Positions 36,817 to 49,836 of a DNA stretch of 64,000 nt are shown here, in pieces (within the stretch, counting starts at the first letter, position 1; every line of letters begins with the position of its first letter). This DNA comes from Apiospora phragmitis (taxonomy: Eukaryota; Ascomycota; Sordariomycetes; Amphisphaeriales; Apiosporaceae), in contig JAQQWL010000003.1 of assembly GCA_038363925.1 (NCBI GenBank), positions 682,001 through 746,000 of the forward strand. Direction: 5' to 3'. Position numbers and translations under genes: made by a program. The notes beneath the pieces were generated by a model, which had not been told where the DNA came from, did not search any database, and saw nothing but the letters and a program-made list of their open reading frames with translations.

Positions 36817-37400
36817 TTATTTCGTTTCCTTCTTCACTACCATACCCTCACCGATAGATTGGCATCTTCTTTTGCATGAGTCGGACTCCTCGGTTGTTGT
36901 TCTCTTCCTCTTCCCAGGAGCAGTCTGCTCGTTGCCGTCATCTTCGTATCTACTGGATTCATAATAACCTGGAGGGTTCTTGCCAATCTTGAGAACGGGC
37001 AACTCCAGACCTACGGTGGCGATGCTGTTGGCCTTGCCCCGGTAGGTACCGAAGCCATGGTCACTGGCTAGGACTTCTTTGATGGAAGGCAGATCGTGAC
37101 TGTCACACGCATACCAACGAAGGCATGCATGTCGGCCCAACGGATAACTACATTCCTGAAGGATATGGCGGTTATGGGATAAAAGGGACCCCTGGAGGAA
37201 GCCAGGATAGGTGTATATAAACCTGACGAATCACCCTCCCAGATGGAGAGGAAGGACAGAAGACCAGAGCCCCTAGAAGTGCCATAGTCAATTATTAGCT
37301 GAACCAGAACCAAGCCCTTATTGCCCTTGTCACAGTGACCGCCGCCTCCTCCCGAGAGCATCTTGGCCAGCTATTTTGGGGTAGGCTTCCGCTTTCCCAT
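36817..37400 (-). pseudogene. Possible decayed or mis-spliced hypothetical gene
   Basis: From ATG 37400 the frame reads MGKRKPTPK, a TAG, then LAKMLSGGGGGHCDKGNKG and a region with LIIDYGTSRGSGLLSF. A shift near 37120-37130 leads to RWYACDSHDLPSIKEVL and SIATVGLELPVLKIG, and the frame ends in a basic tail (GKRKRTTTEE). The TAG could be a former CAG (a C-to-T change at CpA, as RIP makes), or a sequence difference. I do not recognise a family. It could equally be a chance open stretch. Confidence 0.25.
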
Positions 37401-38404
37401 GATGTTGTGTGAACTAGATGATGGCCAAAGTGGCTTGCTATTGAGGTGGAATATAGTATGAACTACCCAGATGGGAGATTGGCAATAATGGTGCGGCCTA
37501 GGTAAGTTCTGGTGAATGACACTAGGTATGTTGCTTGATATCGCTGATTTTTGGCATGGTAAGGTAAAGCAGAGCAACACAGGCCTCTAATGTAGCAATA
37601 TCTGACTTCATCACGTCTCTGGCTGTCCTTTTATGGCCACTTGCAATCATCCACAGCTTCTTTGCTGCACAATGCTGCTGCAGGTAGCCGATCGCCGTTC
37701 GTCGAGGCCAAAGGGCGAGTTATCATCACGACAATGCACCTACAGCAACGCCGGGTACTGTTCGTCCAGGGCCTTTGAACTGTTACGTTGAGGTAGCCGG
37801 CATGTTCTAAGACACCACAAACCACTACCCCTATCTCGCTTACACGGACGAATGGGTTCACATTACTCGTCCGAAGTCAGCCAGTCATCAATGGACAGCG
37901 TCCCATGGTTTGCAGCGATATATAAAGCAGAAAATGGTCATGTTACACTGTGTGGTCCAGGGCTGCAAACGACCAGTAGCGAGCTCGTAATCTATTCGAG
38001 TGCTATGATAAGTTTTGGCGCTTGTTACCAAGAGCATGTTGGTCGCAGGGGTTCAGAGCAGAGCAAACGAACGGTTTCAAACACCACAGTCCTCGGCGCG
38101 TTGTCTCGGTACGAGCTATTGCTTCCACCATTATCAAGCCGACTTTCTGTTGTCGCAGCCACAGGGACGGCGTGGCGGGTCTGTCAGAGGATGGATTGCA
38201 AATCCGTTATGGAACAGATACTATACTTTCAGATGTATAGCGCTCCTAATTATATGCAGTAGTTAATAGACAAGTATCTTGGGTCTTATCCAGTTTTTAT
38301 ATCAAGGTACAGTACCCATTATAAGCGCAATGTATACACAGATTTTACACGGGGTTACCAGATCTTAGTTTCTTTTTGAAACAGAAGAAACTTTGTTTAG
38401 GAGA
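37401..38404. other. Intergenic, no supported gene
   Basis: An open frame of 136 codons at 37852-38262 (plus) has no recognisable motif and no splice support. I do not call it. Confidence 0.4.
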
Positions 38405-39460
38405 TTATGACCTCCCAGCAGATTCACCCCTGGGTTGTCTGAATCTAAACCACCAGTTTACGGAAGCGTTCAAGTGGCCTTCTTCACGGACACTTTTGAC
38501 GCTATGCCACCATCCTTTGGGAATAAACAGGCAATCGTGAGGCCCCAATGTAGCTTCTTGAACCTCCTTGGGGGCATCACCGCCCCAGACAGTATCGTGG
38601 AGGGCACTCCGCTCAGGCCCTTCCATCATCTCGGTTCCTCTGATTCTTGAGCTGTTGGCAGACCCGATCGCGTTTTGGACCTGCATGAAAACTTTCCCAC
38701 CAGGGCCTGGCGGTAGTAGCCGCAGAGACTTTTGGCCGACTAGTTGCATGAAGAAGTTTGGATTCGGATCCCGATGCCACGGCGTGTAGGTCGGCTCGAG
38801 ACCCAGCCAGATACTGGTGTTGTAGACATCGCAAGGTGTGGCAGAACGCTGAAGGAGTTTGGGGGCCTCTAGGTCGAGTTGGAGCTCGGGATCAAGCTCG
38901 TTGATCGGCATCTGAGCAATGTACAAGCGCTTGTGGCGCATTTTGCTGTCTTTGTGCTGGGCATTGAACTCGATTGCTTTCGATAGCAGGCCAATGGGTG
39001 CATTGAATTGACTGAAGCGAGTTTGATTCTTATTATTCAGTGTTTCTGGGGCAGGTTGTGATGCCTTGCCTCCTTGGAGCCAGCTCACAAAGTTGGCACG
39101 TGCTACATCGTCCTCGATGCTTGTTCTCACATACTCATAGGGCATCTCAGGGGTATTTGAGTTCCCAGTGAGTTTCGAGTCAAGAGTAACATCGCCATGC
39201 TCATTCTGGTGGAACCATTTCGAGACCGAGGGGGCAATGCAGTCACGAATGACCAAGGGTTCTTGAACAACATAGGCCTGGTCATAAAAGGTAGCTTCAT
39301 CGATGGAGCTTTCGACTGACCGAATGGTGCTAACGGGCCTCGCATGCAAGCCCCCTCCCGAAGCCCGCATAAGTCCAGAAGTGCGTATATATAAAGAGCA
39401 GTTGATACTACTGTAAGTTCGCCATACTTGAGACGGCCTCCATGTCACCAAAGGTGTCAT
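38405..39460 (-). CDS. Cupin/JmjC-domain protein (Fe(II)/2-oxoglutarate oxygenase-like)
   Basis: Single exon of 351 codons from ATG 39460; the frame is open further upstream only through a non-ATG codon. An inner ATG at 39370 (MRASGGG) is an alternative start. The first ~45 residues are rich in Arg/Ser with few acids, like a mitochondrial presequence (inference). The core has YTPWHRDPNPNFFMQLVGQK, giving the HxD iron ligands, then FIPKGWWHSVKS with the distal His, then NASVNWWFRF. This is the cupin_8/JmjC layout of the tRNA- and protein-hydroxylase-like group. Substrate cannot be told. It has no introns, unlike most neighbours. Confidence 0.8.
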   Translation of the reverse strand: MTPLVTWRPSQVWRTYSSINCSLYIRTSGLMRASGGGLHARPVSTIRSVESSIDEATFYDQAYVVQEPLVIRDCIAPSVSKWFHQNEHGDVTLDSKLTGNSNTPEMPYEYVRTSIEDDVARANFVSWLQGGKASQPAPETLNNKNQTRFSQFNAPIGLLSKAIEFNAQHKDSKMRHKRLYIAQMPINELDPELQLDLEAPKLLQRSATPCDVYNTSIWLGLEPTYTPWHRDPNPNFFMQLVGQKSLRLLPPGPGGKVFMQVQNAIGSANSSRIRGTEMMEGPERSALHDTVWGGDAPKEVQEATLGPHDCLFIPKGWWHSVKSVREEGHLNASVNWWFRFRQPRGESAGRS

Positions 39461-40243
39461 GCCGTTGAAGATACTGGCGGGAGCCAATTGACACCAGGGA
39501 GGGTGTTGGGCGACTGGTAATCAACTGCAGGGCGGTTGTTGCTAAACGTAAACCATGATATGCAATTTGATACCTGAAGAGAAGTTCCACCTGGTTAATA
39601 AAGCCAATTGATTGTATTGCAAATAACATATGGCACATTGTTTGACGCACGGCTGGAGGCCCGGGGCGTCCCAGATGAGCTCAGTGAATGTTGGAAGCTC
39701 CGATAAGCTACAATCGATACGCCGAGATAAGAGGCCCCGACACGTGCAGTGTACTGTGAACAGCTGGCTCAATCAAGTGCCAGCTGGGTGGCTCGGATTG
39801 ACCTTCGGGTCTTCACACTTTGAAAGTCTGCAAGCACCGGCCACGCGAAAAGCACACCAACAGCTGGGGCGGCTGGACGAAAGCTGATTCGCAGCCCAAC
39901 GGCGAAAAATACTGGGACAATCGCCAAGCAATTACATCCACCACAACATCACATCTGCTTAATACCCATCCATATCTTCATCCGCGAGGCCCAGGAATCA
40001 ATAGATGCCACTGCCGCTACCAGGTCAATAGTCACCGACCAGTCCGGCATCTTTCTGCGTCATGCGCACATCATAGCTCCCCAACCCCAATTCCCTTCCT
40101 CTCTCCCACACACCCTTATCGCAGGCTACCGGCGCGGGGTTGCCCATCCTATCGCAACGAAACCAGACTTCGACAAGACCCCTCCAACATCCTACACTGG
40201 CATTCTCAGGAAGGCTGAGCTCTGCTTGCTCCACCTCGACCAC
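39461..40243. other. Intergenic upstream of divergent cupin and CK2 beta genes
   Basis: Shared upstream region of two divergent genes. No gene is supported. Confidence 0.4.
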
Positions 40244-41315
40244 CATGTCGACCTCTTCAGGAACCCCCAGTCCTGGATCTCCTCCTTCTGCTCTCTCCTG
40301 GGCCATGAATATTTCGCTGAAGTCTCTGAGGAGTTCATCGAGGATGACTTCAATCTGACTGGGTTGCAGACCCAAGTGGCCATGTACAAGGAGGCCCTGG
40401 AGGTAACTTACCATTGCCCGACCTGAAAATCTGTTGGCCCATGCTAACCGCCGCCGTGCGTAGATGATTCTCGATGTCGAACCCGAAGACGACGAGGACG
40501 AGGAGGAAGAGGAGGAGGAAGAAGAAGACGAATCGATAGAAGGCGGCGATAACAGAATGAGACAAGGCGAGCGGAGAAACCATAGTCGCATCGCCAGTGA
40601 CCTCTCCGTCATCGAATCCTCAGCCGAGATGCTCTACGGACTGATCCACCAACGATTCATATGCTCTCGGGCTGGCATCCAGCAGATGTCAGAGAAGTAC
40701 GAATTGGGTCACTTTGGCATATGTCCACGCAGCAACTGCGAACAAGCCCGCACTCTACCCGTTGGCCTGTCGGACATCCCGGGCGAAGACACCGTCAAGC
40801 TCTTCTGTCCATCCTGCCTGGACGTTTATGTTCCGCCTAACAGTCGTTTCCAAACCGTCGATGGCGCCTTCTTTGGTCGGACCTTTGGCGCACTCTTCCT
40901 GCTCACGTTCCCCGAATATGACCTCACGAAGCGAGGCGCAGACGTCCTCGCCGGCACCCGCGTCACCGAGGATGATAAGGACATGCTGAACGGCATGTAC
41001 ATCTGTAACATAGCGCCTGGCCTCGGCGCCAGCAAGATCTACCAGCCCCGCATCTACGGCTTCCGCGTCTCCGAGGTGGCGCGCTCAGGCCCACGTATGC
41101 AATGGCTCCGAGACAAGCCTGATGACATGTCCGAATTGGACGAGGCCCGCCATTTCGTGGACGAGAACCCCGACAGCGAGGATGAAGATGATGCTAGTAT
41201 GAATCTGAACGGGCGTCCCATACGGCGGCTACGAGCACGCAGACGGCACGGCCAAGGTGGCCAGAACGGAAGCCCCATGACAGTCGAGCAAAACGGGGTC
41301 GAGTCGGAGCTGTGA
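40244..41315 (+). CDS. Casein kinase II regulatory (beta) subunit (apparent frameshift)
   Basis: Exon 1 is 40244-40402 and exon 2 is 40464-41315, with a 61-bp intron (GTAACT ... GCTAAC ... CGTAG). From ATG 40244 the frame reads MSTSSGTP. One C seems missing from the CCCCC run at 40264-40268, after which SWISSFCSLLGHEYF and EEFIEDDFNLTGL follow in the next frame. Exon 2 starts MILDVEPEDD with a long Glu/Asp run and contains AEMLYGLIHQRFI. The zinc ribbon is CPRSNCEQAR ... LFCPSCLDVY, followed by DGAFFGRTFGALFL and IYGFRVSE. CK2 beta assembles and directs the CK2 holoenzyme, and a tail rich in acidic and basic runs is common in fungi. Because CK2 is normally essential or important, the frameshift is more likely a sequence error. 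Confidence 0.9.
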
Positions 41316-43009
41316 TAAGATCGCGGATGCAGTTTTTGATTCATGACCACGAACTACATATCTACCTAATCACTCTATACTGGTTTCCAGCCAGCAAAAA
41401 TTTCGAGTCCTCCATGCTAGGACCTACGGCGATCAAGTACCAATGTTGATTCTATTTGATCACGGCACTTTCGCCTCGCACCTGGGAGCTTCTGGTACCC
41501 GAGGGGCACGATGATCCGGGGCTCAGTGTCTTGAGGATGGAGCGGCATGAAATACACACATATACACAAACACACACAGCGCACCCTCCCCGTCATGCCA
41601 AGGCGACCTAGGCTTCTCCCGCATCAGTGGTGTTATAAGGGTTTGAGAAATGTCTTTTGGTGAGGTCGGCGTTCACCTCGAGTCTGGTTAGATTTCTGTT
41701 GATGGTGCCAGAACGGGGTCAAGGCGTAGAACACAGGTTCTTGTTGAATAACAAACGCAGTTGAGAACATGAGATTGCAGTTGCTTTCCACAGAAACCAT
41801 ACCAAGGCAACCCGTAATCATAGATAGCGTTTGTTCACTATAATCTATCTCTTCTTCTCGCATCTGCAACCAGTGTTTTTCGTACTATCCCACATCAATC
41901 CCCTGGGCATGTTTGAAGTTGAACAGGTTTGGAGACTCATGCATGCATGCCGGCAACGCTATGCGGCTCCTGGTTAAACCCATTTACTCACATGTCTGAT
42001 AGATGAAAATACTTTGATGTTTGAGAGTTCGAAAAGGGGAGGTGCCGCACAGGGCTCGCTGACTTGTAGAATGCCTCACAGGTCGACTCCCCCACTCCGG
42101 ATTAACACAGGGGGCTTAGACTCGTCTGCTCGTCGCCTTGTAAGAAAGAAGTCCATAATAAGAAAATAATTTCCTACTCAAATAAAGTGCCCCTGATGGA
42201 GTTCATGTTTATTGGGCGGATCAAGAACCACGAATAAAAAGGCAAGGGTCCGACCGGCGGGCAACGGTAATGCGGTAACATCAGCCCGGCTCATGACACG
42301 GTTATCTGGGTTTGGCGGAGTTGACCTGACTCGGGTATTTGGAGGTGGAGCCGTCTCCCATCAGCTTCTGGTTGTCGTTACACGTATCGAATGGACGACG
42401 CTGAGGACAGATCAAGAGTTGTCCCGGTGCGGGTGTGCAAACATTGAATGCCATTGATCGGGTGTCAATGCTCGACTCATCGCGAATGCTTCGGTAAATA
42501 CTACCTTAGGCAGGCTGAGCTTAGTGAATGCACGCCTGGTCTGTTGGAACTTAATAGCTGAGGTTACTTACCTGTATGCCGGCACTTTTGAGTCATCCGG
42601 TGTGGATTGGAGCTGTGTATCCCGGCAATACCCAAGTTATTCAACATCAAATATTGATCAATCCCATGAACGAGGACGTTCATTACGCCCCGTGGACACC
42701 GAAGACGGCACCGGCACGTATCACACTGTACCTCTCGCGGTTGATCATCGGGTGGAAGGTACGAAGCTACTGTAAATAGATCAATATTCCAGACTCGGGG
42801 ATCGGGGCGCTGGAACTGTCCGCGACACCGCCAAAGCTGAATAATTCCGACGTACATAACTGGGCGCTTTTCCTTCTCCACCATCTTTTCGCATTCACCA
42901 GCCAGTGATCACTGGATATTCTACCCACCCGGGGAGGAACCTAACGCTTATCTGATCGTCTCATCTGAGGAAGCATCCATCTGAACCACATGCTAGATTG
43001 TTGTGTGTT

Positions 43010-43033
43010 CCGCGGCTCCGCGGCTCCGCGGCC
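43010..43033. repeat. Short tandem repeat, CCGCGGCT x3
   Basis: Three 8-bp units, the last one ending CC. Confidence 0.7.
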
Positions 43034-44144
43034 CCATCCGACGCGTATGTATGCGGCTTGGCTTCCCGAAACGTCTTACGTGCTTTTCCCCTCGGATTGG
43101 TCGCGCGTTTTACATCCCGTCTGGCTGGGCTGGACATTGTTTCGCTTCCATAATCAGCAGCAGCAGAGCCATGCGATGAGCCGGAGATAAGCACTCAACC
43201 GTTACTGCCATTTTTCTCTCTCTTTCTTTTTCGCATATCCGCGGTGTTTGACTGACCAACAGGACAGTGTCACGACACACAAGTTTATTAACATTGCTTT
43301 TTCTTCACCGATCTATGGCTGTCCAGGCTGCTCGCTACCTCTTGGCGTCAGGTGTCAAAACGAAACATGCGTAGGGCGAGACAAAAACGTTGACGTTTGA
43401 ACGATGTTGTCCGAAATGCACGCAAGGTGATGTGCTTCAAAAACTAGCCTGAGGTACGTGATTTGATGCATTGATTGCAGCCACATACAGTACATACATA
43501 CCTACCTGCTTTACACATACATCATGCATCATATATATGCAGACATCACACTCACATGGCTGGGGCAAGCCAAGGCCGGACCGGATGTTGGCTATGTTGC
43601 TACAATGTCGCTCAATTCATAACCCATTTCATTATGATTCATTCTCACTCATTCGTCGGGCAGGGGGTCAAGGCACACGTCTAAAGTCCACCTCCACAAA
43701 CCGACGGCACCCCTGTCAGGAAGCAGGACCAGATTGTTCCGCAGGCTTCTGAACTTCTGTGGTGCCGATCCAACGATACGATATTATGCCCCATCTGAAA
43801 GGAATGCTACATACGATGACCCGATCACTGACCACCCAAAAGTCGGTAAACAGCATTCATGAAGTCATGACCTTCCACGTCTGGTGGTTTAGGTCGTCGT
43901 CCCTTCCTGCTGTGTACTTGCTTACATACCTAATGTTTGATGCACGTAGCCTACTTCTAGTCTTGCAAGCACAGCCGCTAATTTGCCGCGGGACCGCATC
44001 GGCCGCGGAGAGGGAAGGATTAGGTTACCGAAGTGGGCAAACCGGGCTAGTCGCAGCCGGCAGCACTAGCTTCCACTTCAGTCAGGAAAGGATGCCATTC
44101 CCAGAGGGAGGCAAAGCGGTGCATATGCTCACATGGCAAGCAGA

Positions 44145-44174
44145 GAAGCCTGGAAGCCTGGAAGCCTGGAAGCC
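44145..44174. repeat. Short tandem repeat, GAAGCCTG x3.75
   Basis: Three full 8-bp units plus GAAGCC. Confidence 0.7.
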
Positions 44175-44951
44175 ATGGAATTCGTCCGGTGGGAGTAGGC
44201 AACCCCACCGAGATGCCTACGCTCACTCTCGCTAATGCCGGGAGGGCAGCGGTGTTAGGCTCTGAGCTCCGTATTTGGTGGGGTAGAGTGGGCTCCTTGG
44301 CTCCTGTTCCAGCATCTTCAGTCCCCTACCCACGTTTCGACGGAGGGCGAAAAAGGGAAACAGAAAAAAAGCGAGCAAGGGTTCTTTTTTTTTGCATCAG
44401 ATTGCAGGCCCTCCCCAATATTGCCTGCCTGCCTGCCGCGGCCAGTGATTGGTAATCCCGCTTTCGGGCTGGGAGTCCGTCCCAAGGGATGATAACTCGG
44501 CAGCTCCTCCCACTTTACGGTTGCACCCAAGTTGTTACTTCCTCAGACCTGGACCGTTCCGCACGTTTCCCGTGTGAGTGAGCCCTTCAGCTGGACTTGT
44601 ACTCGTCATTCCTTCCGTAAATGTCCCATCTTTTCTTCTCGCCATAGCTTCAAACTCTACCTTCCTTTTACTTCCCATTTCCAAATCAAGGGCTGCCTTG
44701 TCAATTGTTCGCCGAGAGTGTCGTAAAAGGGCCAGCTCCGCAGCTGTCGCATTCCACTCGTCATATGAGTGGTCTCCTTGCCAACCAGTCCAATATTTAC
44801 AAACCCAGCATCACGGCATAAATTTCGATAACGTTTTCTGGAGCGCCTTGCAAGCGCGACACCACTCCAGAGATGGAGGGGAACGCCACGAGAAAGGAAC
44901 ACCTCGCCGGTGTCACTGGCGATACTAACATTGCCACCGCCCCACAATTGC

Positions 44952-47900
44952 ATGAGAGAAGGAACGAGGCCATCGACTGGAGCAACCGCAACGACAGACC
45001 TCGAGGAACAGCGCGAACGAGCCCGACAGAATAACCCCCATGGAACGTCGGATGCCCACAATGGCGTCTCGGTCGAGCAGGCCCAGGCCGACTTCGCCGA
45101 GCTCCAGCGCGAGCTGTCTGGCCTGTCCCGGACCAGTCGCACGCACAGCCACCAGAGCCATGCCAGCCGGCGAGGCACAGTCAGGGATGCCGAGAAGGGT
45201 GACCCCAAGACGGCTGTGGGCTCGCTGACCGACTCGCCGGGTTCCAACTCTACGGAGGACGTGTTCGATCTGGAGACGGTCCTGCACGGCGGATTGGAAG
45301 CCGAGCGCGAGGCCGGCATCAAGCCTAAGCAAATCGGTGTCTTTTGGGACGGCCTGACGGTCAAGGGCATCGGTGGCTCCGAGAACTTCGTGCAGACCTT
45401 CCCGGACGCCTTCCGCAACTTCATTGACTACTGGACTCCCTTGAAGTCGCTTCTCGGCCTCGGTCCCAAGGGCAAAGAGGTCACCATTCTCGACGACTTC
45501 CGGGGCCTCGTCAAGCCCGGTGAGATGGTGCTCGTGCTCGGCAAGCCCGGCTCCGGCTGTACCACCTTCCTCAAGTCCATCACGAACCAGCGCTACGGCT
45601 ACACGGTTGTCGACGGCGAGGTTCTGTATGGCCCCTTCACCGCCGAGGAGTTCAACAAGTACCGTGGCGAATCCGTCTACTGCCAGGAAGACGAGGTTCA
45701 CCACGCGACCCTGACGGTGGAGCAGACCCTGGGATTCGCTATTGACGTCAAGACCCCAAAGAAGCTGCCGGCTGGGGTGAATAAGACCAAGTTCAGGGAG
45801 GATGTCATCACGATGTTACTAAAAATGTTCAACATCGAACACACCAGGCACACGGTGGTGGGCAACGCCCTAATACGCGGAGTTAGCGGCGGAGAACGTA
45901 AACGTGTAAGTATTGCCGAGATGATGATAACAAAGGCCTGTGTCCTTTCATGGGATAACAGTACTCGCGGTCTTGATGCATCCACGGCTCTTGATTTCGC
46001 GAAGTCACTGCGCATTCAGACCAATTTGTACAAAACATCGACCTTCGTCTCGCTCTACCAAGCCTCGGAAAATATCTACAAGGAGTTCGACAAGGTTCTC
46101 GTCATCGACGAGGGCAAGCAGGTCTACTTCGGCCCTGCAAATGAGGCCCGGGCCTACTTCGAAAAATTAGGGTTCGCCAAGAAATCCCGAAATACTACTC
46201 CCGATTACGTGACTGGGTGCACCGACGAGTGGGAAAGGGATTACGCCGAAGGATACTCGCCTGCCAATGCCCCCCACAATGCGGAGACCCTTCGGGAAGC
46301 GTTCAACAAGTCAGACCATGCTGTTCGACTGAAAGAGGAGATGGAGGCCTACAAGGCTAGCCTGCAGCAAGAGACTGAGAAGCACGACGACTTCAAGGTC
46401 GCTGTCCGCCAGGGCAAACGCAGTGGTGCCAAGCACTCCGTCTACAGCGTGGGGTTCCATATCCAGGTCTTGGCTTTGATGAAGCGCCAATTCGCACTCA
46501 AGCTGCAAGACAGGACCGCCCTGATCATTGGCTGGATCCGAACGATCATCATCGCCATCGTCCTGGGAACATTATATTACGATTTATCCCAGTCCTCTGC
46601 CAGCGCCTTCAGTAAAGGCGGTCTCCTCTTCGTCGCTCTCCTGTTCAACGCCTTTGAAGCCTTTTCTGAGCTGGCTAGCACCATGACCGGTCGTGCGATT
46701 GTCAACAAGCATAAGGCATATGCCTTCCACCGTCCCTCTGCGCTGTGGATAGCCCAAATATTCGTCGACACTGCGTTCTCGGCCGTCCGCATTATGGTTT
46801 TCTCTATAATAGTCTATTTCATGACGAACCTGACCCGGAGCGCATCAGCGTTCTTTACTTTCTACCTCTTGATACTCGTGGGCAACTTGGCCATGACGTT
46901 GTTCTTCAGAATAGTGGCTTGCCTCAGTCCCGATTTCGACTACGCCATCAAGTTCGCAGTCATAATAATCACCTTGTTTATCCTCACGTCCGGGTATTTG
47001 ATCCAGTACCAGAGCCAGCACGTTTGGATCAGGTGGATATTTTACATCAATGCCTTGGGTCTCGCATTCAGCAGCATGATGGCCAACGAATTCAAGGACA
47101 ACCAGTTGACATGCAGCGGCACTCAACTGGTACCTTCCGGGCCCGGGTACGACAGCATCGAGAACCAGGTCTGTACATTGGCAGGTTCCCAGGCTGGCAC
47201 CGACCAGGTCAGCGGTGCTGCGTATATCACCAACGGATTCAGCTACGCGCCCTCAGATTTGTGGCGAAACTTCGGTATTATCATGGCCCTCATCGTCTTC
47301 TTTTTGGTCATGAACGTCGTTTTAGGAGAGTTCGTGAAATACGGCATGGGCGGCAACACTGCCAAGATCTTCCAGAAGCCCAACGCTGAGCGCAAGCGCC
47401 TGAACGAAGCGCTGGCCAACAAACGCTCTGCACGCCAGAAGGGAAAGGTCGAAGAAGATAACAACTTGAGCATTGAATCGAAGAGCGTGCTCACCTGGGA
47501 GGATCTGAACTATGACGTCCCCGTCCCAGGTGGCCAGCGCCGCCTTCTGAACAGCGTCTATGGATATTGCAAGCCCGGCCAACTCACAGCATTGATGGGT
47601 GCATCTGGCGCGGGCAAAACCACGTTGCTCGACGTATTGGCCGCTCGCAAGAACATCGGTGTCATCTCTGGCGATATCTTAGTCGATGGTGTTAAGCCTG
47701 GGAAGGAATTTGCCCGGAAAACTTCGTACGCCGAGCAGCTCGACATGCACGATCCCTTCCAGACCGTCAGAGAAGCCTTGCGCTTCTCTGCTTTTCTCCG
47801 TCAGCCGATTGAGACCCCCCAGGAGGAGAAGTACGCCTATGTCGAGGAAATCATTGCTTTGCTGGAGATGGAGCATATCGCCGATGCGATTATAGGGACG

Positions 47901-49436
47901 CCGGAATTCGGCCTCACCGTAGAGCAGGCGAAGCGAGTTACCATCGGTGTCGAGCTAGCGGCCAAGCCTCAGCTACTCCTTTTCTTGGACGAACCTACCA
48001 GTGGTCTCGACAGTCAAAGCGCATTCAACATTGTCCGATTCTTGAAGAAGCTCGCCAGAGCCGGCCAGGCCATCCTCTGCACCATCCACCAACCGAATGC
48101 GGCGCTGTTCGAAAACTTCGACAGACTTCTTCTGCTGCAAAGAGGTGGTCAGACTGTGTACTTTGGAGACATTGGCAAGGATGCGGTTGTGTTGCGGGAC
48201 TACCTGAAGCGCCACGGAGCCATTGCCAAAGATACTGACAACGTCGCCGAGTTCATGCTCGAAGCCGTTGGTGCTGGAAGTGCTCCCCGCATCGGCGACC
48301 GCGACTGGGCCGATATCTGGCGAGATAGCCCTGAACTTGCTAACGCCAAGGACACTATCTCGCAGTTGAAGGAAGAGCGCAAGGGTCAGGAGATCGATCC
48401 TGCCATGCAACGTGAATACGCCTCGCCTCTGTCTCACCAGCTGAAAGTCGTCATCCGCCGCACCAACCTCTCCTTCTGGCGCTCTCCCAACTACCTGTTC
48501 ACTCGCCTCTTCAACCATGTCGCTATTGCTGTCTTGACCGGTCTCGTCTTCTTGAACCTCGACGATTCTCGTTCTTCCCTGCAGTACAAGGTGTTCGTCA
48601 TCTTCCAAGTCACCGTCCTGCCCGCACTGGTCATGTCGCAAGTTGAGGTCATGTACCACATCAAGCGTGCCATCTTCTTCCGAGAGCAGTCGTCCAAGTT
48701 GTACAGCGCCTTCACCTTTACCGTTAGCATGATCCTGGCCGAGGCGCCCTACTCGGTCCTGTGCGCCGTCTGCTTCTTCCTGCCTATCTACTACATGCCC
48801 GGTTTCCCGACCGAGTCGAGCCGCGCCGGCTACCAGTTCTTCATGGTCCTGATCACCGAGTTCTTCGCCGTGACCCTGGGTCAGCTGCTTGCCGCTCTCA
48901 CGCCGTCAGCCTTCATCTCGAGCCAGTTCGATCCCTTCGTCATTATCACGTTCGCACTCTTCTGTGGTGTCACCATCCCCGCGCCGCAGATGCCCTACGG
49001 CTGGCGCGTCTGGCTGTACCAACTCGACCCCTTCACCCGCCTTATCGGCGGTATGGCCACAACCGCGCTCGAAGGTCTGCCCGTCAAGTGTGCCCCCTCG
49101 GAACTGAACACGTTCAATGCGCCCGAGGGAATGAGCTGCGGCGACTATATGAAGAACTACTTTGATAGCCCTTCAGGTGTCGGTTACATTGTCGACAACG
49201 CCACCAGCGCCTGCGAGTACTGTGCCTACAAGATCGGCAACGAGTTTTACGAACCGCTCGGCTTCAATTTCTCTAACCACTGGAGGGACCTGGGCATCTT
49301 TATCGCTTTCGTAGCTTCCAACATCATCATTATTCTCCTCGGAGTAAGTTCCCCCTTACATGCCAAGGTGAGACCAACTGTTTACTAACGATGGCTACTT
49401 GCACAGACTCGATTCCTTAACTACAACCGCCGATAA
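44952..49436 (+). CDS. PDR-type full-size ABC transporter (ABCG, pleiotropic drug resistance)
   Basis: Exons 44952-49343 and 49407-49436 with a 63-bp intron; the last exon adds TRFLNYNRR. The product is about 1473 residues. Order is (NBD-TMD)x2, the PDR arrangement. NBD1 has GKPGSGCTT with Cys in place of Lys in Walker A (~residue 196), VSGGERKRVSIAE (~310) and WDNSTRGLDAST. NBD2 has canonical GASGAGKTTLLD (~883) and FLDEPTSGLDSQSA (~1012), but a degenerate signature LTVEQAKRVTIGVE. Two six-helix membrane regions lie at ~500-770 and ~1170-1470, with the Cys-containing PDR loop near the end. It exports hydrophobic compounds such as azoles or plant defence chemicals. ATG 44952 is the first in-frame ATG. 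An out-of-frame ATG at 44873 (MEGNATRKEH) could be the true start if one extra base exists near 44993. Confidence 0.93.
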
Positions 49437-49836
49437 GCGATAATGCACCATTTCAATTCACCACTTGGACGCCGTCACATACTCAGGCTCCATTCTCAAC
49501 GGCTTAGACTCCGGCTGTTTCAATCTACCATCTTTTCGGCTCGAAAAGTACCTTTTGATTTCCCATCTGGGCATTTATTACATGTAGTAATGCTTGAACG
49601 CATCTGCCTGCTGGGCTGGCTACACGCGACATTGATTTAGACATAGACTGGATGAGTACAGTACATTGTAGAGGGTTAGCCCACCTCCCATGAGACTCCG
49701 AGCCGGTTGGCTGGCAACATATCATGCATACGATCATACATAATAAAGAAAAACTAATGACGATTCATTCCATTCATTACCTGTATTCCACATACTCAAG
49801 TGACTTCAAGTGTGACTTGACAAGGGTCCCACCCAA
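49437..49836. other. Convergent intergenic region
   Basis: 3' flanks of the ABC transporter and the DOPA-dioxygenase-like gene. No gene is supported. Confidence 0.5.

Larger units (their letters stand above)
41316..44951. other. Long intergenic region upstream of the ABC transporter
   Basis: 3.6 kb with no supported gene. Two small tandem repeats are listed separately. The last ~80 bp include an ATG at 44873 opening a 54-codon frame that overlaps the transporter start out of frame. It may be an upstream ORF or the true N-terminus (see the transporter). Confidence 0.4.

Noticed and set aside
44657..45704. Two ~255-codon minus-strand ORFs
   Set aside because: Antisense shadows of the GC-rich 5' part of the ABC transporter.
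46745..47389. 214-codon plus-strand ORF
   Set aside because: Alternative frame within the transporter; no membrane or family signature of its own.
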